NCBI GenBank assembly: GCA_021739805.1
Contig: JAIPBB010000064.1
Coordinates: 1 to 19,181, forward strand
Origin: Saprospiraceae bacterium
GTDB lineage: Bacteria > Bacteroidota > Bacteroidia > Bacteroidales > JAIPBB01
DNA: 19,181 bases
Direction: 5' to 3'
The position numbers and the translations under genes are program-made. Below are positions 1 to 8,104 of the stretch, in pieces. Position 1 is the first letter of the stretch; the number at the start of each line of letters is the position of its first letter. Under the pieces are notes generated by a model that had not been told where the DNA came from, ran no database searches, and saw only the letters and a program-made list of their open reading frames with translations.

Positions 1-1109
1 GATTTATTTTCGGTTTTATAAACTATTTGACCTATTGTATTAATTACCGTAATAGATACGTTTGCTGATTCTGAAATTCTATATTGGATATTAGTTGTAC
101 TTACAAATGGATTTGGATAATTTTGATTTAATTCTGCTTCTAATGTATATAATTTAATTTCTGGGATTATCATTGTAACACCATATAGCTTTTCACCATT
201 TGTGTCAGATATTTCACTTATTTTTTCAATATTAAAACGGATTGCATTATTAATTTGAATTCCATTTTTAGTTTTTACTTTTAAATATATAAATTCTTCG
301 TTTGCAGCAATTTTAGTAGCCTTACCTTTTCCTGCCCAAGCAATGCGAACTTCACCTTCTTTAATGCTAAATTGCAAACCACCAAGATCAGAAATAACAT
401 CTTCAACAATAATATCATTTTGAGAAAATGTAATAACTAATCCTAAAGTTGTTATTTCAACATCCTCATTAAATTTAATTGGAATCATCACTTCAGTGTT
501 TATGTTTGCATGAATAGTTTTATCATTAATTGCATAAATTCCGGGCATTCCTTTTGATGTTGGAGGTACATATGCATCATCTGTATCACCTGTATTTCTA
601 CCTTTAATATTTTTTTCGACTTCTTTATTTTCTGGTGAAACAGTTAAAGCAGGCTTTTCAAAAACCCAATCTCCGGCAGGAAAACTTGAAATAGTTTCTA
701 AATATCTATCAACTATCATTTGTGCATCATCAAATTCAATTGTACCATTATCGTTAACATCGGCAGCAGCATATTGTAAATCATCAAATGGGGAAATATT
801 CAGTAAATATTCATAAACCAGATTTGCGTCTAAAATAGTGCATCCGTACCATTCCTCACTTGACGAACAAACTAATGTATATTCATCATAATCCACGCCT
901 GTAAATTCATAATATCCAAGTAAATTCGTTATAGTTGTGGCAACAATAATGCTTTGCGAATTAACTAAATTTACAACTACATTGTCCAACACATATTGAG
1001 TTTCTCCATAATAAATATAACCACTTATCTTTTTTTCAACAGCAAATGCTGATGATGAAAATAAAATAAATGAAATGGTAGCGATTGATAAGATAATTTT
1101 TGCTTTCAT
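1..1109 (-). CDS. Dockerin/cohesin-like surface protein with T9SS type A sorting domain (3' part cut off)
   Basis: Read by hand from the ATG at 1109-1107; open for 369 codons to the window edge, so the C-terminus is missing. Residues 1-23 form a Sec signal peptide ending AFA. About 25-85 resemble a carboxypeptidase-regulatory-like beta fold. About 87-137 are dockerin-like: a degenerate first half, then a calcium loop with D117, N119, N121, G122 and D128. The GDWVFE motif (146-151) and RNTGD (171-175) follow, as is usual in Bacteroidota proteins of this type. About 190-315 look like a cohesin-like beta sandwich. NQNYPNPF (328-335) opens the T9SS type A domain, of which roughly the last 45-50 residues are lost. 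It aligns almost without gaps with the next minus-strand protein (1360-2604), so the two are tandem paralogues. Likely surface-exposed and calcium-binding; the partner is unknown. Domains are assigned from motifs, not from a search. Confidence 0.88.
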   Translation of the reverse strand, partial: MKAKIILSIATISFILFSSSAFAVEKKISGYIYYGETQYVLDNVVVNLVNSQSIIVATTITNLLGYYEFTGVDYDEYTLVCSSSEEWYGCTILDANLVYEYLLNISPFDDLQYAAADVNDNGTIEFDDAQMIVDRYLETISSFPAGDWVFEKPALTVSPENKEVEKNIKGRNTGDTDDAYVPPTSKGMPGIYAINDKTIHANINTEVMIPIKFNEDVEITTLGLVITFSQNDIIVEDVISDLGGLQFSIKEGEVRIAWAGKGKATKIAANEEFIYLKVKTKNGIQINNAIRFNIEKISEISDTNGEKLYGVTMIIPEIKLYTLEAELNQNYPNPFVSTTNIQYRISESANVSITVINTIGQIVYKTENK

Positions 1110-1170
1110 ATTCCCTTTTTTTTAGATTATAATACTTTGATAAATTAATAAATTTATTTATTGTACCCTT

Positions 1171-1193
1171 ATATTCCAAAAAAGTTAAAAGGT
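1171..1193 (-). promoter_or_regulatory. 23-bp upstream element, copy 1
   Basis: Lies 61 bp upstream of the ATG at 1109. Its core, read towards that gene, is CCTTTTAACTTTTTTGG followed by AATAT. All 23 bases recur at 2883-2905, in the same orientation relative to the kinase gene at 3013. G-rich bases (GGGT) precede both copies. A transcription-factor site or an unrecognised promoter class is the simplest reading; this is inference. Confidence 0.55.
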
Positions 1194-1206
1194 AACCCTC
1201 AAAAAC

Positions 1207-1324
1207 AAAGTTTTTTTTAAAAAAATTTTTTTTAAAAGGATTTATTTACAAAACACACTTCTAATACTTTATTTAACAAGATATTATGACAAATAAAAAA
1301 AAATAAAAAAAAATAAAAAAAAAT
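1207..1324. repeat. A/T-tract region with 10-bp phased A-tracts
   Basis: 1211-1234 alternates runs of T and A in a near-palindrome. 1291-1324 holds 3.4 copies of the 10-mer AAATAAAAAA, so A-tracts recur every helical turn, an arrangement known to bend DNA. It lies between the stop of the 1360-2604 gene and the upstream element of the first gene. A role as curved upstream DNA is possible; simple slippage is the alternative. Confidence 0.6.
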
Positions 1325-1359
1325 CGTTTTTGATGGGTAATTAATAAAACAAATAATTT

Positions 1360-2604
1360 CTATCTAATAATAAGCATTTTTCTAGCTTCAGAATAATTCA
1401 ATTTTGCTCCACTTATTTCAATTCGATAAAAATAAAGACCTGTTTCTAAATTCGAGCCGTCAAAACTAATTTTATAGTTCCCTATTGACTGTTTAGGATT
1501 AGAGATTTCAAAAACTTTTTTTCCGAATATATCAAAAATGCTTATTACAGATGAAGCTTCATCTGTAAGTTCATATTCTATTTGTGTTGTGCTTGAAAAA
1601 GGATTTGGATAATTTTGGGATAATAAACTTTTCTCAGGAGTGCATATTATTCGAGGAATTGCAATATTAATATTAAATAATTTGTTTGCCCTTGGATTAG
1701 AAACTTCACTATCGTGATGAATTTGAAATTTTATAATTTTATCTTTTGTAAACTCGGATGTTGTTTGCAATTTTATTGTAAAAATCACATGACTCTTATT
1801 GAGATTTATCGGTTCAAGACTGGAATTTAACCAACTAAATCTGATTTCGTTATTGCCAATGCTATAATTAATCTCATCAAATGGAGATGTAATCTCCTCA
1901 ATTCTCACTAATGAAGAAGGATAACTAATTACAAAGCCCAAAGCTCCAATATTAATATCATTATTGATTTTGACATCCATGCTTAGATATTGGTTCGAAG
2001 ATGCTATAATACATTCATCATCTTCAATCGTAAAAGGAAATGGCTCCTTTGAAGTTGGTGGAGTATAAACATCATCATTGTCGCCTGTATTTCTACCTTT
2101 AACATCTCTTTCAATTGTTGTTTTTGAGCCAAGTGTTACTATACTGTTTTCAAAAATCCAATCTCCCGTTGGAAAGCTGGTTGTTTGTTGCAAATATCTT
2201 GAGACAATTAAATACGCATCAGCCATATCAACAATACCATTTCCATTAACATCGGAAGCAGTATATTGCATTGGGCTTAATGAATAAAAATTATTCATAT
2301 ATAAAAAAATCCTTAAAGCATCTGTAATTGTACCCCCACTCCAGGGATTATTTGTTGAAAACTGGAGGTTATAAGTCCCATTAGGAATATTCTTTAATTC
2401 ATACTTTCCACTACTGTTAGTAGTAGTAGAATATAAGATGTTTGATAAAGAATCCGCCAATGAAACAGTAACATTTGCAAGTTTGGTTTCATTTACATCA
2501 TCATAGTGCACATTTCCTTTGAGTTTATTTTGGCTATATGTGGAAGCAGAACAAACAATAAAAGCTAGCATTAGTTTTATGCAGCGTAATTTTAAAATTT
2601 CCAT
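1360..2604 (-). CDS. Dockerin/cohesin-like surface protein with T9SS type A sorting domain
   Basis: 414 residues. Signal peptide 1-25 (cleavage near YSQ). Residues 27-82 form a carboxypeptidase-regulatory-like domain (SGKYELKNIPNGTYNL). About 88-140 are dockerin-like: GGTITDAL helix, then a calcium loop with D118, N120, N122, G123, D126 and D129. GDWIFE (147-152) and RNTGD (171-175) follow. Residues 190-315 resemble a cohesin-like sandwich. The C-terminal 85 residues are a T9SS type A sorting domain: NYPNPF at 331-336, IFDIFGKKVF, and GLYFYRI near the end. It should be exported by Sec, carried across the outer membrane by T9SS and anchored or released there. It is a tandem paralogue of the first gene in the window. 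Having both dockerin-like and cohesin-like modules in one chain suggests protein-protein assembly, but no partner is visible. No enzyme domain is seen. Confidence 0.9.
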   Translation of the reverse strand: MEILKLRCIKLMLAFIVCSASTYSQNKLKGNVHYDDVNETKLANVTVSLADSLSNILYSTTTNSSGKYELKNIPNGTYNLQFSTNNPWSGGTITDALRIFLYMNNFYSLSPMQYTASDVNGNGIVDMADAYLIVSRYLQQTTSFPTGDWIFENSIVTLGSKTTIERDVKGRNTGDNDDVYTPPTSKEPFPFTIEDDECIIASSNQYLSMDVKINNDINIGALGFVISYPSSLVRIEEITSPFDEINYSIGNNEIRFSWLNSSLEPINLNKSHVIFTIKLQTTSEFTKDKIIKFQIHHDSEVSNPRANKLFNINIAIPRIICTPEKSLLSQNYPNPFSSTTQIEYELTDEASSVISIFDIFGKKVFEISNPKQSIGNYKISFDGSNLETGLYFYRIEISGAKLNYSEARKMLIIR

Positions 2605-2882
2605 TTCTTTTGGTTTTAATTTTGGAATTCAATTTAGTACGTAATCTGTCTTGTAGAGTTTCTTGATGTTGAATTAATTACCAATTTACGATATATTAGA
2701 AATAAAAGTCAATTTTTTTTATTTTTTTTTTTGTACAAAACCATAATTCAAACTTAAAACATTTGATCATAATCATTGATTATCCGATATTTAAGCTTAT
2801 TGTCTTGAAAAATTTCGAATATTTCATTTTTAAATTATTATTAAAAAAAATTTATTTTAAAAATAATTTAAGATTAGGGGTA

Positions 2883-2905
2883 ACCTTTTAACTTTTTTGG
2901 AATAT
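2883..2905 (+). promoter_or_regulatory. 23-bp upstream element, copy 2
   Basis: Exact 23-base match, in inverted orientation in the window, to 1171-1193. It lies 107 bp upstream of the kinase start. Like copy 1 it is preceded by a G-run and a GGTAACC/GGTTACC-like stretch and followed by AT-rich DNA. Copy 1 reads towards the gene at 1109 and copy 2 towards the gene at 3013, as expected for a promoter-proximal control site. Confidence 0.55.
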
Positions 2906-2943
2906 AATATTATCTTAATGAAAAATTATTTCATATAAGGATA

Positions 2944-2951
2944 TAATTTTG
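2944..2951 (+). promoter_or_regulatory. Candidate -7 box (TAATTTTG)
   Basis: Matches the Bacteroidota primary sigma -7 consensus TAnnTTTG. No clear TTTG -33 box lies 19-23 bp upstream, so the assignment rests on the -7 box alone. The predicted transcript would start near 2957, leaving a leader of about 55 nt before the kinase ATG. Such boxes occur by chance in AT-rich DNA. Confidence 0.35.
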
Positions 2952-2956
2952 AAAAG

Positions 2957-2972
2957 CAAACTAATTAGTTTG
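2957..2972. promoter_or_regulatory. 16-bp perfect palindrome, candidate operator
   Basis: CAAACTAATTAGTTTG is self-complementary over all 16 bases. It begins about where a transcript from the 2944-2951 box would start and ends 40 bp before the kinase ATG. That placement fits a dimeric repressor site. No dedicated DNA-binding regulator gene is present in the window. Confidence 0.4.
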
Positions 2973-3012
2973 TTGGTTTCATTTTACATAAACAAATAAT
3001 AATGGGTAATAC

Positions 3013-4224
3013 ATGAAAACCAAACCAACTTATAAGGAGTTAAAATCTAAGGTAGAAGAGCTTGAATATAAGTATTGTAAAAAATCTAAGGAATCAAATA
3101 AACTTAAAGCTGCTTTCCTTTCAAATATTTCACATGAAATAAGAACACCAATGAATGCTATTTTAGGTTTTTCGGAACTACTAAGAGATGAAAGCATAAT
3201 TTCTGAAAAAAAAGACGAATTTTTGAAATATATTAAGTCCAATTGCTCTGACTTACTTAAGCTTATTGATGACATTATTGATATTTCGAATATAGAAACA
3301 AAAAAAATACAAATTATTAAATCTGAATGTTTTATAAATTCTACCTTGTCTCAGCTTTATATTAATACTAAGAAAAAACAACATATACTTGGAAAAGATA
3401 ATATAAAATTAAGATTGAAAAGTCAAATTTCAAGCCCAAACTTCTCAATTATAACGGACTCAAAGAGATTTTCACAACTATTTACAAAACTTCTGGATAA
3501 TGCTTTAAAGTTTACAAATTCAGGTTCTATTGAATTCGGTTTTAAAATTAAAGATAGCGACAATTTGCTATTTTATATTAAAGACACCGGAGTTGGTATG
3601 TCAGATGATAAATTTAAGGTCATTTTTGATAAATTCAGACAAGTCGAAAACGAAGATTCAAAAGTTTATGGGGGAACAGGCATTGGTCTTACAATTACAA
3701 AAAAGCTAGTTAATCTTCTTGGTGGAGAAATATGGGTTGAATCAGAGCTTGGAATAGGATCAAACTTTTATTTCACATTACCTTTTGAAACAATTAAAAC
3801 TCCTATTGCAAATAAAAATCTGAACAAATTTGATACTTTAAATTACAATTGGGAAGATAAGGTGATTTTAGTTGCCGAGGATGAAGACATGAATCATCGG
3901 CTAATATATGAAATCTTAAAAAGAACTAATGTAAAAATCATTAGAGCTATGAATGGTGTTCAAGCTGTTGAATTATGTAAAACTTCTCCGGATAATAAAA
4001 TTGACCTAATTCTAATGGACATTAAAATGCCCGAAATGGATGGTTATGAAGCAACTAAAATAATAAAAGAATTCAACAGTGAAATTCCAATTATAGCTCA
4101 AACTGCCTATGCCTTGCCCGGTGATTTTGAAAAAAGCATTGATGTGGGTTGTAATGATTATATAACTAAACCACTCAGAGCACAATCATTATTATCTCTA
4201 ATCAATAAATACATCAAAATTTAA
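3013..4224 (+). CDS. Soluble hybrid histidine kinase / response regulator without sensor domain
   Basis: 403 residues, no signal peptide or membrane segment. Residues 5-33 are a charged, probably coiled-coil lead-in. The HisKA dimerisation helix carries SHEIRTP with H41 as the phosphorylated histidine. The ATPase domain shows the N box (DNALKFT, N163), G1 (DTGVGM, 191-196), F box (FDKFRQVE) and G2 (GGTGIGL, 220-226). After a short linker, residues 283-403 are a receiver domain: acidic E289/D290, phospho-acceptor D336 (LILMDIKMPEMDG), T364 and K386. All key residues are intact, so autophosphorylation and internal phosphotransfer are predicted. It lacks the PAS, GAF or periplasmic sensor usual in hybrid kinases and has no DNA-binding output domain, so input and output partners must be separate. 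The ATG at 3013 is preferred; the ATG just upstream at 3002 meets a stop after four codons. The gene is monocistronic and divergent from its left neighbour. Confidence 0.93.
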   Translation: MKTKPTYKELKSKVEELEYKYCKKSKESNKLKAAFLSNISHEIRTPMNAILGFSELLRDESIISEKKDEFLKYIKSNCSDLLKLIDDIIDISNIETKKIQIIKSECFINSTLSQLYINTKKKQHILGKDNIKLRLKSQISSPNFSIITDSKRFSQLFTKLLDNALKFTNSGSIEFGFKIKDSDNLLFYIKDTGVGMSDDKFKVIFDKFRQVENEDSKVYGGTGIGLTITKKLVNLLGGEIWVESELGIGSNFYFTLPFETIKTPIANKNLNKFDTLNYNWEDKVILVAEDEDMNHRLIYEILKRTNVKIIRAMNGVQAVELCKTSPDNKIDLILMDIKMPEMDGYEATKIIKEFNSEIPIIAQTAYALPGDFEKSIDVGCNDYITKPLRAQSLLSLINKYIKI

Positions 4225-4423
4225 TAATACGCCAATAAAATTCTTAATTTTTCTTAGCATACAAATTTAACAGAGTCTTTCGGCTAATGGAGTGCTTATG
4301 CAATATCAGCAAAATAGTGTTTGTTAATAAAATAAATATAGAATGATTCAAGAAAAAGCCAGACTGTAAGTATAAATAATTATCCTTTTACCCATTTAGG
4401 TTAAAGAAATAATCTCCAAGTAT

Positions 4424-7400
4424 TTACTGTGCAATTTCCGTTATTTTCATAGTCATTACACCACTAAATCCATAAATAGAAGTATTACCATAATTATAGT
4501 TAAAATAGCATGTTCCACTTCCTCCTGTTTCTCTTCTGTATTTAAATCCATAGGTGTAAGGAGTACCAACCAGCAATCCATCATCTTTTGCTACCATATA
4601 AACGTTTTGCATATCATTAACGTCATGTCCGTTGTTTGGGCGACCAACAAAACTTGTTCTGTTTCTTAATCCATTTGCAGGACCTGTACCAACCAAAGAA
4701 TCAGAAACTCCGATATCTCTTAGCAATTGCATTTGAAATAAAGTATTTGTCGCCATTGCTGTATTAATCGAGAAATTATATTCAATCAAAAAAATACTAT
4801 TAGCATATTTTGGTACTATGCTTATTCTATAATTTGTATCTGCTTCTGTGAATGTTGTAACGTTTAAAGAACTCGTTACTTCAGAAGTTTTAACAATTGT
4901 CTGTACAACTGTTCCCGGTGCATAAATACTTCCGCTCACTTTTAAATCTCCGACAACATCGAGTTTTGCGGTTGGAGTTGTTGTTCCAAGTCCAATACTA
5001 CCTGTTGAAAAATCCCCATAAATCAAAGGTGAATTTGTGCTGCTGTTTGCTATATAAAGTTTATTAGAACCTGTTTCGCTATAACCTGCCTGATAACCTA
5101 AAAAAACGTTACTGGATCCTGACCCAATATTTCTCCCGGCTTCCTGACCAACAGCAACATTATTATTTCCAGTTGTAATATATAAAAGAGCATCCCTTCC
5201 TATTGCAGTATTATTAGAACCTGTAGTATTTCCCCAAATGGATTGCAAGCCATAAGCAGTATTTGAATTACCACTTGTGTTATTAGAAAGAGCTTGAGAT
5301 CCAAATGCAGAGTTAAACATACCTGCTGTATTTGAACTCATTGAACTTATACCTACTGCAGTATTTGTATGACCTGTGGTGTTATCTTTCATAGAATTAT
5401 AACCAATAGCAGTATTATAAGAACCACTGGTATTACTTGATAAAGCAGAAAAACCAACAACAGTATTGTAAACAATATTCGAAGCTCCACGACCTATACG
5501 TACACCATTAAATAACGCATCATTAGTAACTTCTAACTGGAAGCTTGGTGTGGTGGTACCTATACCAACATTTCCACCCTTTCTAACAAACAAGCCGGTT
5601 AATCCGGGAGTATCACCCCAAATAGTGATATAAGCTCCGGAATTATTTGCATTTGTACTATAAATATAACCAAAAACAGCAGATTGACCATTTCCTAGTG
5701 TTTTGCCTATCATAATATTATTGTCTTCACCGTCCTGGTCAAGTGCAGAGAAAAATTTCCCTAAAGTAAGGTCATCGTTTGTACTTGTGCTATTCACATG
5801 CAAAAGTGAAGTTGGTGCAATTGTTCCAATACCAAGATTTCCAGTCGAAAAGTCACCATAAATTAAAGGTGGGTTTGTGCTGCTGTTGGCAATGTATAGT
5901 TTATTGGAACCGACTTCGTTATAACCGGCTTGATATCCAAGAAAAACATTTGAAGAACCATTATTGTTTTGACCAGCACCAGCACCTATTGCTGTGTTAT
6001 TGTCTCCTATAGTATTCGACCTCAGCGAATGTGAACCAAATGCAGCATTCCAATTTCCTGAAATATTGGACAACATAGACTGTGAGCCATCGGCAGTATT
6101 CCAACCTCCGGTTGTGTTATTTTGCATTGCTTGTGAACCATTGGCAACACTCCAACCTCCGGTAGTATTATTCTTAAGTGCTGCAGAACCAATGGCGGTA
6201 TTTGATGGGCCTGATGTATTGGACAAAAGTGCCTGATAACCAAATCCAATACATCCTGATGCTGGATTGGCATTTCCTGCCTGATAACCAAAAAAAGTAG
6301 ATCCAGCAGCATCTATAATTCCGCCTTGTTGGTTATTTACTTTAAAATTTAAGGCAACATTATCGGTTGTTCCAATAAAGTTTGTTCCACTAACGGTTCC
6401 TGAATTACCGGTCATTGACCATGCATTAGCAGTTGGAAGTTTCACAAAACCCCCATTACTCAAATAAATTGTATCATTACTAATGCTCAGTATTTGGATT
6501 TCGTTGGTTATTGAGCCATCAACTTCTGAGTCGAGTTTATTATTCCAATTTGTTGTGTTTGTTGCAGTTATTCCACTTGCTACAGAAGAAGCGAACAAAG
6601 GGTCGGTTTCGTTCATAACCGCTCCAATAATATAAGGATTTGATATTGTGCCTGCTCCGCTAATATTTATATTAGTTCCTGCTTGTGAAACACCTCCAAT
6701 ACCATCTTGCCCTGTGGGACCTGTTGATCCCTGAATTCCGGCAGTTCCGGTAGCTCCTGTTACTCCTTGAGTGCCAACAGCTCCGGTTGGACCAGTTGCT
6801 CCCGTAGCTCCTGTTGCTCCTTGAATGCCAATAGCTCCGGTTGGACCAGTTGCTCCGGTTGCTCCAGTTAGCCCCTGAAGTCCAATAACTCCTGTAGCAC
6901 CAATAGAGCCGGTTGCTCCCGTGACTCCGGTAATTCCAACACCGGTTGGACCAGTTGCTCCGGTAGCTCCTGTTGCTCCTTGAATGCCAATAGCTCCGGT
7001 TGGACCAGTTGCTCCGGTTGCTCCTTGAGTGCCAATAGCTCCGGTTGGGCCTGTTGCTCCGATTGCTCCAGTTGTCCCCTGAAGTCCGGTAACTCCTGTA
7101 ACACCAATAGAGCCGGTTACTCCTTGTGGTCCGGGAGTGGAACTTCCACTTGTTTTGGCATAAAGAGCGTAAGGAACGCTTAACAATTGGCTTGTTCCTG
7201 TAATTGTGTAATTTGTACCACCTGTCGGGTCAGTTTCGGTTTTAATGAAATAAGGACCATTTGCCCAGTTGATAGTGTCAAATCCTGTTCCTCCTCCAAT
7301 TTCAATATTTACCAAACCATTGGCATTGGTTGACGGGGTTTTTGTTTCGATATAAACAAGCATTCCACTTGCCGAACCTTGCAAAATACTAATTTGCATA

Positions 7401-7543
7401 CCCACTTGAGTATTCGTAACTAAAGCATTACTGCTATTACGTATAACTGCCTGATAGCTCATTTTTTCGGGACTTTGTGAAAAAGCTGAACTGATTAGCA
7501 GATTTGCTAGTGTGATGATTAATAATATTCTTAGTTTTTTCAT
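4424..7543 (-). CDS. Long fibre-like surface protein: collagen-like region, 17-residue repeats, tail-fibre-like C-terminus
   Basis: 1039 residues from the ATG at 7543; an in-frame ATG at 7570 would add nine lysine-rich residues ahead of the signal peptide and abut the hairpin at 7573-7605, so 7543 is preferred. Residues 1-23 are a signal peptide (SSAFSQ). About 24-135 form the 'SYQAVIRN...[10 protein letters not shown]' domain common at the N-terminus of Bacteroidota fibre-like proteins. Gly-X-Y triplets run from 138 to 284 ([10 protein letters not shown]), with one break at GVGIT. Then come two arrays of 17-residue repeats (G-x-x-N-T-A-x-G), each ending [12 protein letters not shown]...[10 protein letters not shown], and three GIGTTTP-type linkers. 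The last 135 residues (near [17 protein letters not shown]) resemble the C-terminal beta domain of viral tail-fibre-like proteins. No T9SS domain is seen. A trimeric adhesive fibre is a reasonable inference. It lies downstream of the small T9SS gene at 7613-8104, probably in one operon. Confidence 0.88.
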   Translation of the reverse strand: MKKLRILLIITLANLLISSAFSQSPEKMSYQAVIRNSSNALVTNTQVGMQISILQGSASGMLVYIETKTPSTNANGLVNIEIGGGTGFDTINWANGPYFIKTETDPTGGTNYTITGTSQLLSVPYALYAKTSGSSTPGPQGVTGSIGVTGVTGLQGTTGAIGATGPTGAIGTQGATGATGPTGAIGIQGATGATGATGPTGVGITGVTGATGSIGATGVIGLQGLTGATGATGPTGAIGIQGATGATGATGPTGAVGTQGVTGATGTAGIQGSTGPTGQDGIGGVSQAGTNINISGAGTISNPYIIGAVMNETDPLFASSVASGITATNTTNWNNKLDSEVDGSITNEIQILSISNDTIYLSNGGFVKLPTANAWSMTGNSGTVSGTNFIGTTDNVALNFKVNNQQGGIIDAAGSTFFGYQAGNANPASGCIGFGYQALLSNTSGPSNTAIGSAALKNNTTGGWSVANGSQAMQNNTTGGWNTADGSQSMLSNISGNWNAAFGSHSLRSNTIGDNNTAIGAGAGQNNNGSSNVFLGYQAGYNEVGSNKLYIANSSTNPPLIYGDFSTGNLGIGTIAPTSLLHVNSTSTNDDLTLGKFFSALDQDGEDNNIMIGKTLGNGQSAVFGYIYSTNANNSGAYITIWGDTPGLTGLFVRKGGNVGIGTTTPSFQLEVTNDALFNGVRIGRGASNIVYNTVVGFSALSSNTSGSYNTAIGYNSMKDNTTGHTNTAVGISSMSSNTAGMFNSAFGSQALSNNTSGNSNTAYGLQSIWGNTTGSNNTAIGRDALLYITTGNNNVAVGQEAGRNIGSGSSNVFLGYQAGYSETGSNKLYIANSSTNSPLIYGDFSTGSIGLGTTTPTAKLDVVGDLKVSGSIYAPGTVVQTIVKTSEVTSSLNVTTFTEADTNYRISIVPKYANSIFLIEYNFSINTAMATNTLFQMQLLRDIGVSDSLVGTGPANGLRNRTSFVGRPNNGHDVNDMQNVYMVAKDDGLLVGTPYTYGFKYRRETGGSGTCYFNYNYGNTSIYGFSGVMTMKITEIAQ
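5120..5425 (-). repeat. 17-residue coding repeats, array 2 (six units)
   Basis: Six consecutive 51-bp units inside the fibre gene encode [17 protein letters not shown] and variants of it. The consensus is G-x-x-N-T-A-x-G-x-x-x-x-x-x-N-T-x. The pattern recalls the beta-roll head repeats of YadA-like trimeric adhesins. It lies immediately upstream, in protein order, of a second copy of the [12 protein letters not shown] module. Confidence 0.7.
5951..6211 (-). repeat. 17-residue coding repeats, array 1 (five units)
   Basis: Five consecutive 51-bp units in the fibre gene, for example [17 protein letters not shown] and [17 protein letters not shown]. Two units share GGW at their start. The array has the same register and flanking module as array 2 (5120-5425), so the larger block has been duplicated within the gene. 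Confidence 0.7.
6692..7132 (-). repeat. Collagen-like Gly-X-Y coding region
   Basis: About 49 Gly-X-Y triplets rich in GAT, GPT and GIQ. Within it, 6783-6865 and 6942-7024 are 83-bp copies differing at one base, showing recent duplication or gene conversion at DNA level. Bacterial collagen-like segments of this kind usually form trimeric stalks. Confidence 0.8.
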
Positions 7544-7572
7544 ATTGAGTTTTTTTAATTTTTTATACATAC

Positions 7573-7605
7573 AACCCTTACAGAGTTTGGAACTCTGGAA
7601 GGGTT
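7573..7605. repeat. Hairpin between small T9SS gene and fibre gene
   Basis: Arms AACCCTT-A-CAGAGTT and AACTCTG-G-AAGGGTT around the loop TGG: 15 bp with one mismatch. It lies 7 bp after the stop of the 7613-8104 gene and 29 bp before the start of the fibre gene. No clean U-run follows on the minus strand, so an intercistronic RNA-stability hairpin, a leaky terminator or a dispersed palindromic repeat are all possible. Confidence 0.7.
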
Positions 7606-7612
7606 AAGCTTT

Positions 7613-8104
7613 TTAATGATTTTTAATAATTTTAAATATTTTAACTTCTTTGTTATCGCTGACAACTTTTAGAAAATATGTTCCAGACGGAAGATTTGCC
7701 GTTGATATTACAGTTTCGCTGTCTATTAATTTTTTCTTTTCTAATAATTTACCATGCAGATCGAAAATTTGATACGACAGATTCTTGAAGTTATAATTAT
7801 CAATTATTAAGTTTAGAAAATCTGCGGTTGGATTTGGATAAACTGAACATTGCAATGTAATACCTAGAGTATTTTCAAGTCCTCCAACAACAGAGATTTC
7901 GAATGGTTGCTGCACTCCTTGGGCTACTGAGCCGGTTAATCCTGTATCTGTGGCATAAACAATTTGCCCGATTGTATAACTAACTGAGCCTCCAATACCA
8001 GTAGAATTGCCGCCTGTTGAAACAATTGCCTCTTGTGCATTTAAAACTGCCAGATTAAAACTGAGCATGAGAACTGCGAAACATTTCAATTTTATGTTTA
8101 ACAT
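7613..8104 (-). CDS. Small exported protein with T9SS type A sorting domain
   Basis: 163 residues. Signal peptide 1-23 (AVLNAQ). Residues 24-75 form a short glycine-rich segment (TGGNSTGIGGSVSYTIGQIVY, then GSVAQGVQQPFEI) that is widespread in small Bacteroidota T9SS proteins. From about 85 the chain is a T9SS type A sorting domain: YPNP at 89-92, IFDLHGKLL, and LPSGTYFLKV near the end. It consists of little more than a secretion tag plus a conserved short head, so it has no recognisable enzyme activity. It probably shares a transcript with the downstream fibre gene (69-bp gap containing a hairpin); the pairing suggests that it helps display or anchor that fibre, which is inference. No TAnnTTTG box was found upstream. 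Confidence 0.88.
   Translation of the reverse strand: MLNIKLKCFAVLMLSFNLAVLNAQEAIVSTGGNSTGIGGSVSYTIGQIVYATDTGLTGSVAQGVQQPFEISVVGGLENTLGITLQCSVYPNPTADFLNLIIDNYNFKNLSYQIFDLHGKLLEKKKLIDSETVISTANLPSGTYFLKVVSDNKEVKIFKIIKNH

Larger units (their letters stand above)
2605..3012. other. Divergent gene-free region between surface protein and kinase
   Basis: About 400 bp, very AT-rich, no convincing reading frame. It separates the minus-strand gene starting at 2604 from the plus-strand kinase at 3013, so it must hold two divergent promoters. It contains the second 23-bp element (2883-2905), a TAnnTTTG box (2944-2951) and a 16-bp palindrome (2957-2972). No recognisable -7 box was found for the minus-strand gene. 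Confidence 0.6.

Noticed and set aside
1171..2905. The 23-bp inverted copies as ends of a transposon carrying the 1360-2604 gene
   Set aside because: No transposase, no flanking target duplication, and both copies sit at promoter-like positions facing their own downstream gene.
5120..7132. Possible CRISPR or tandem satellite
   Set aside because: All repeats are in frame within one gene, 51 bp or 9-bp multiples, and encode regular protein repeats; no constant repeat with unique spacers.
5779..7183. Several plus-strand and alternative minus-strand reading frames inside the fibre gene
   Set aside because: They are low-complexity shadows of the collagen and 17-residue repeats, with no start context or independent domain.
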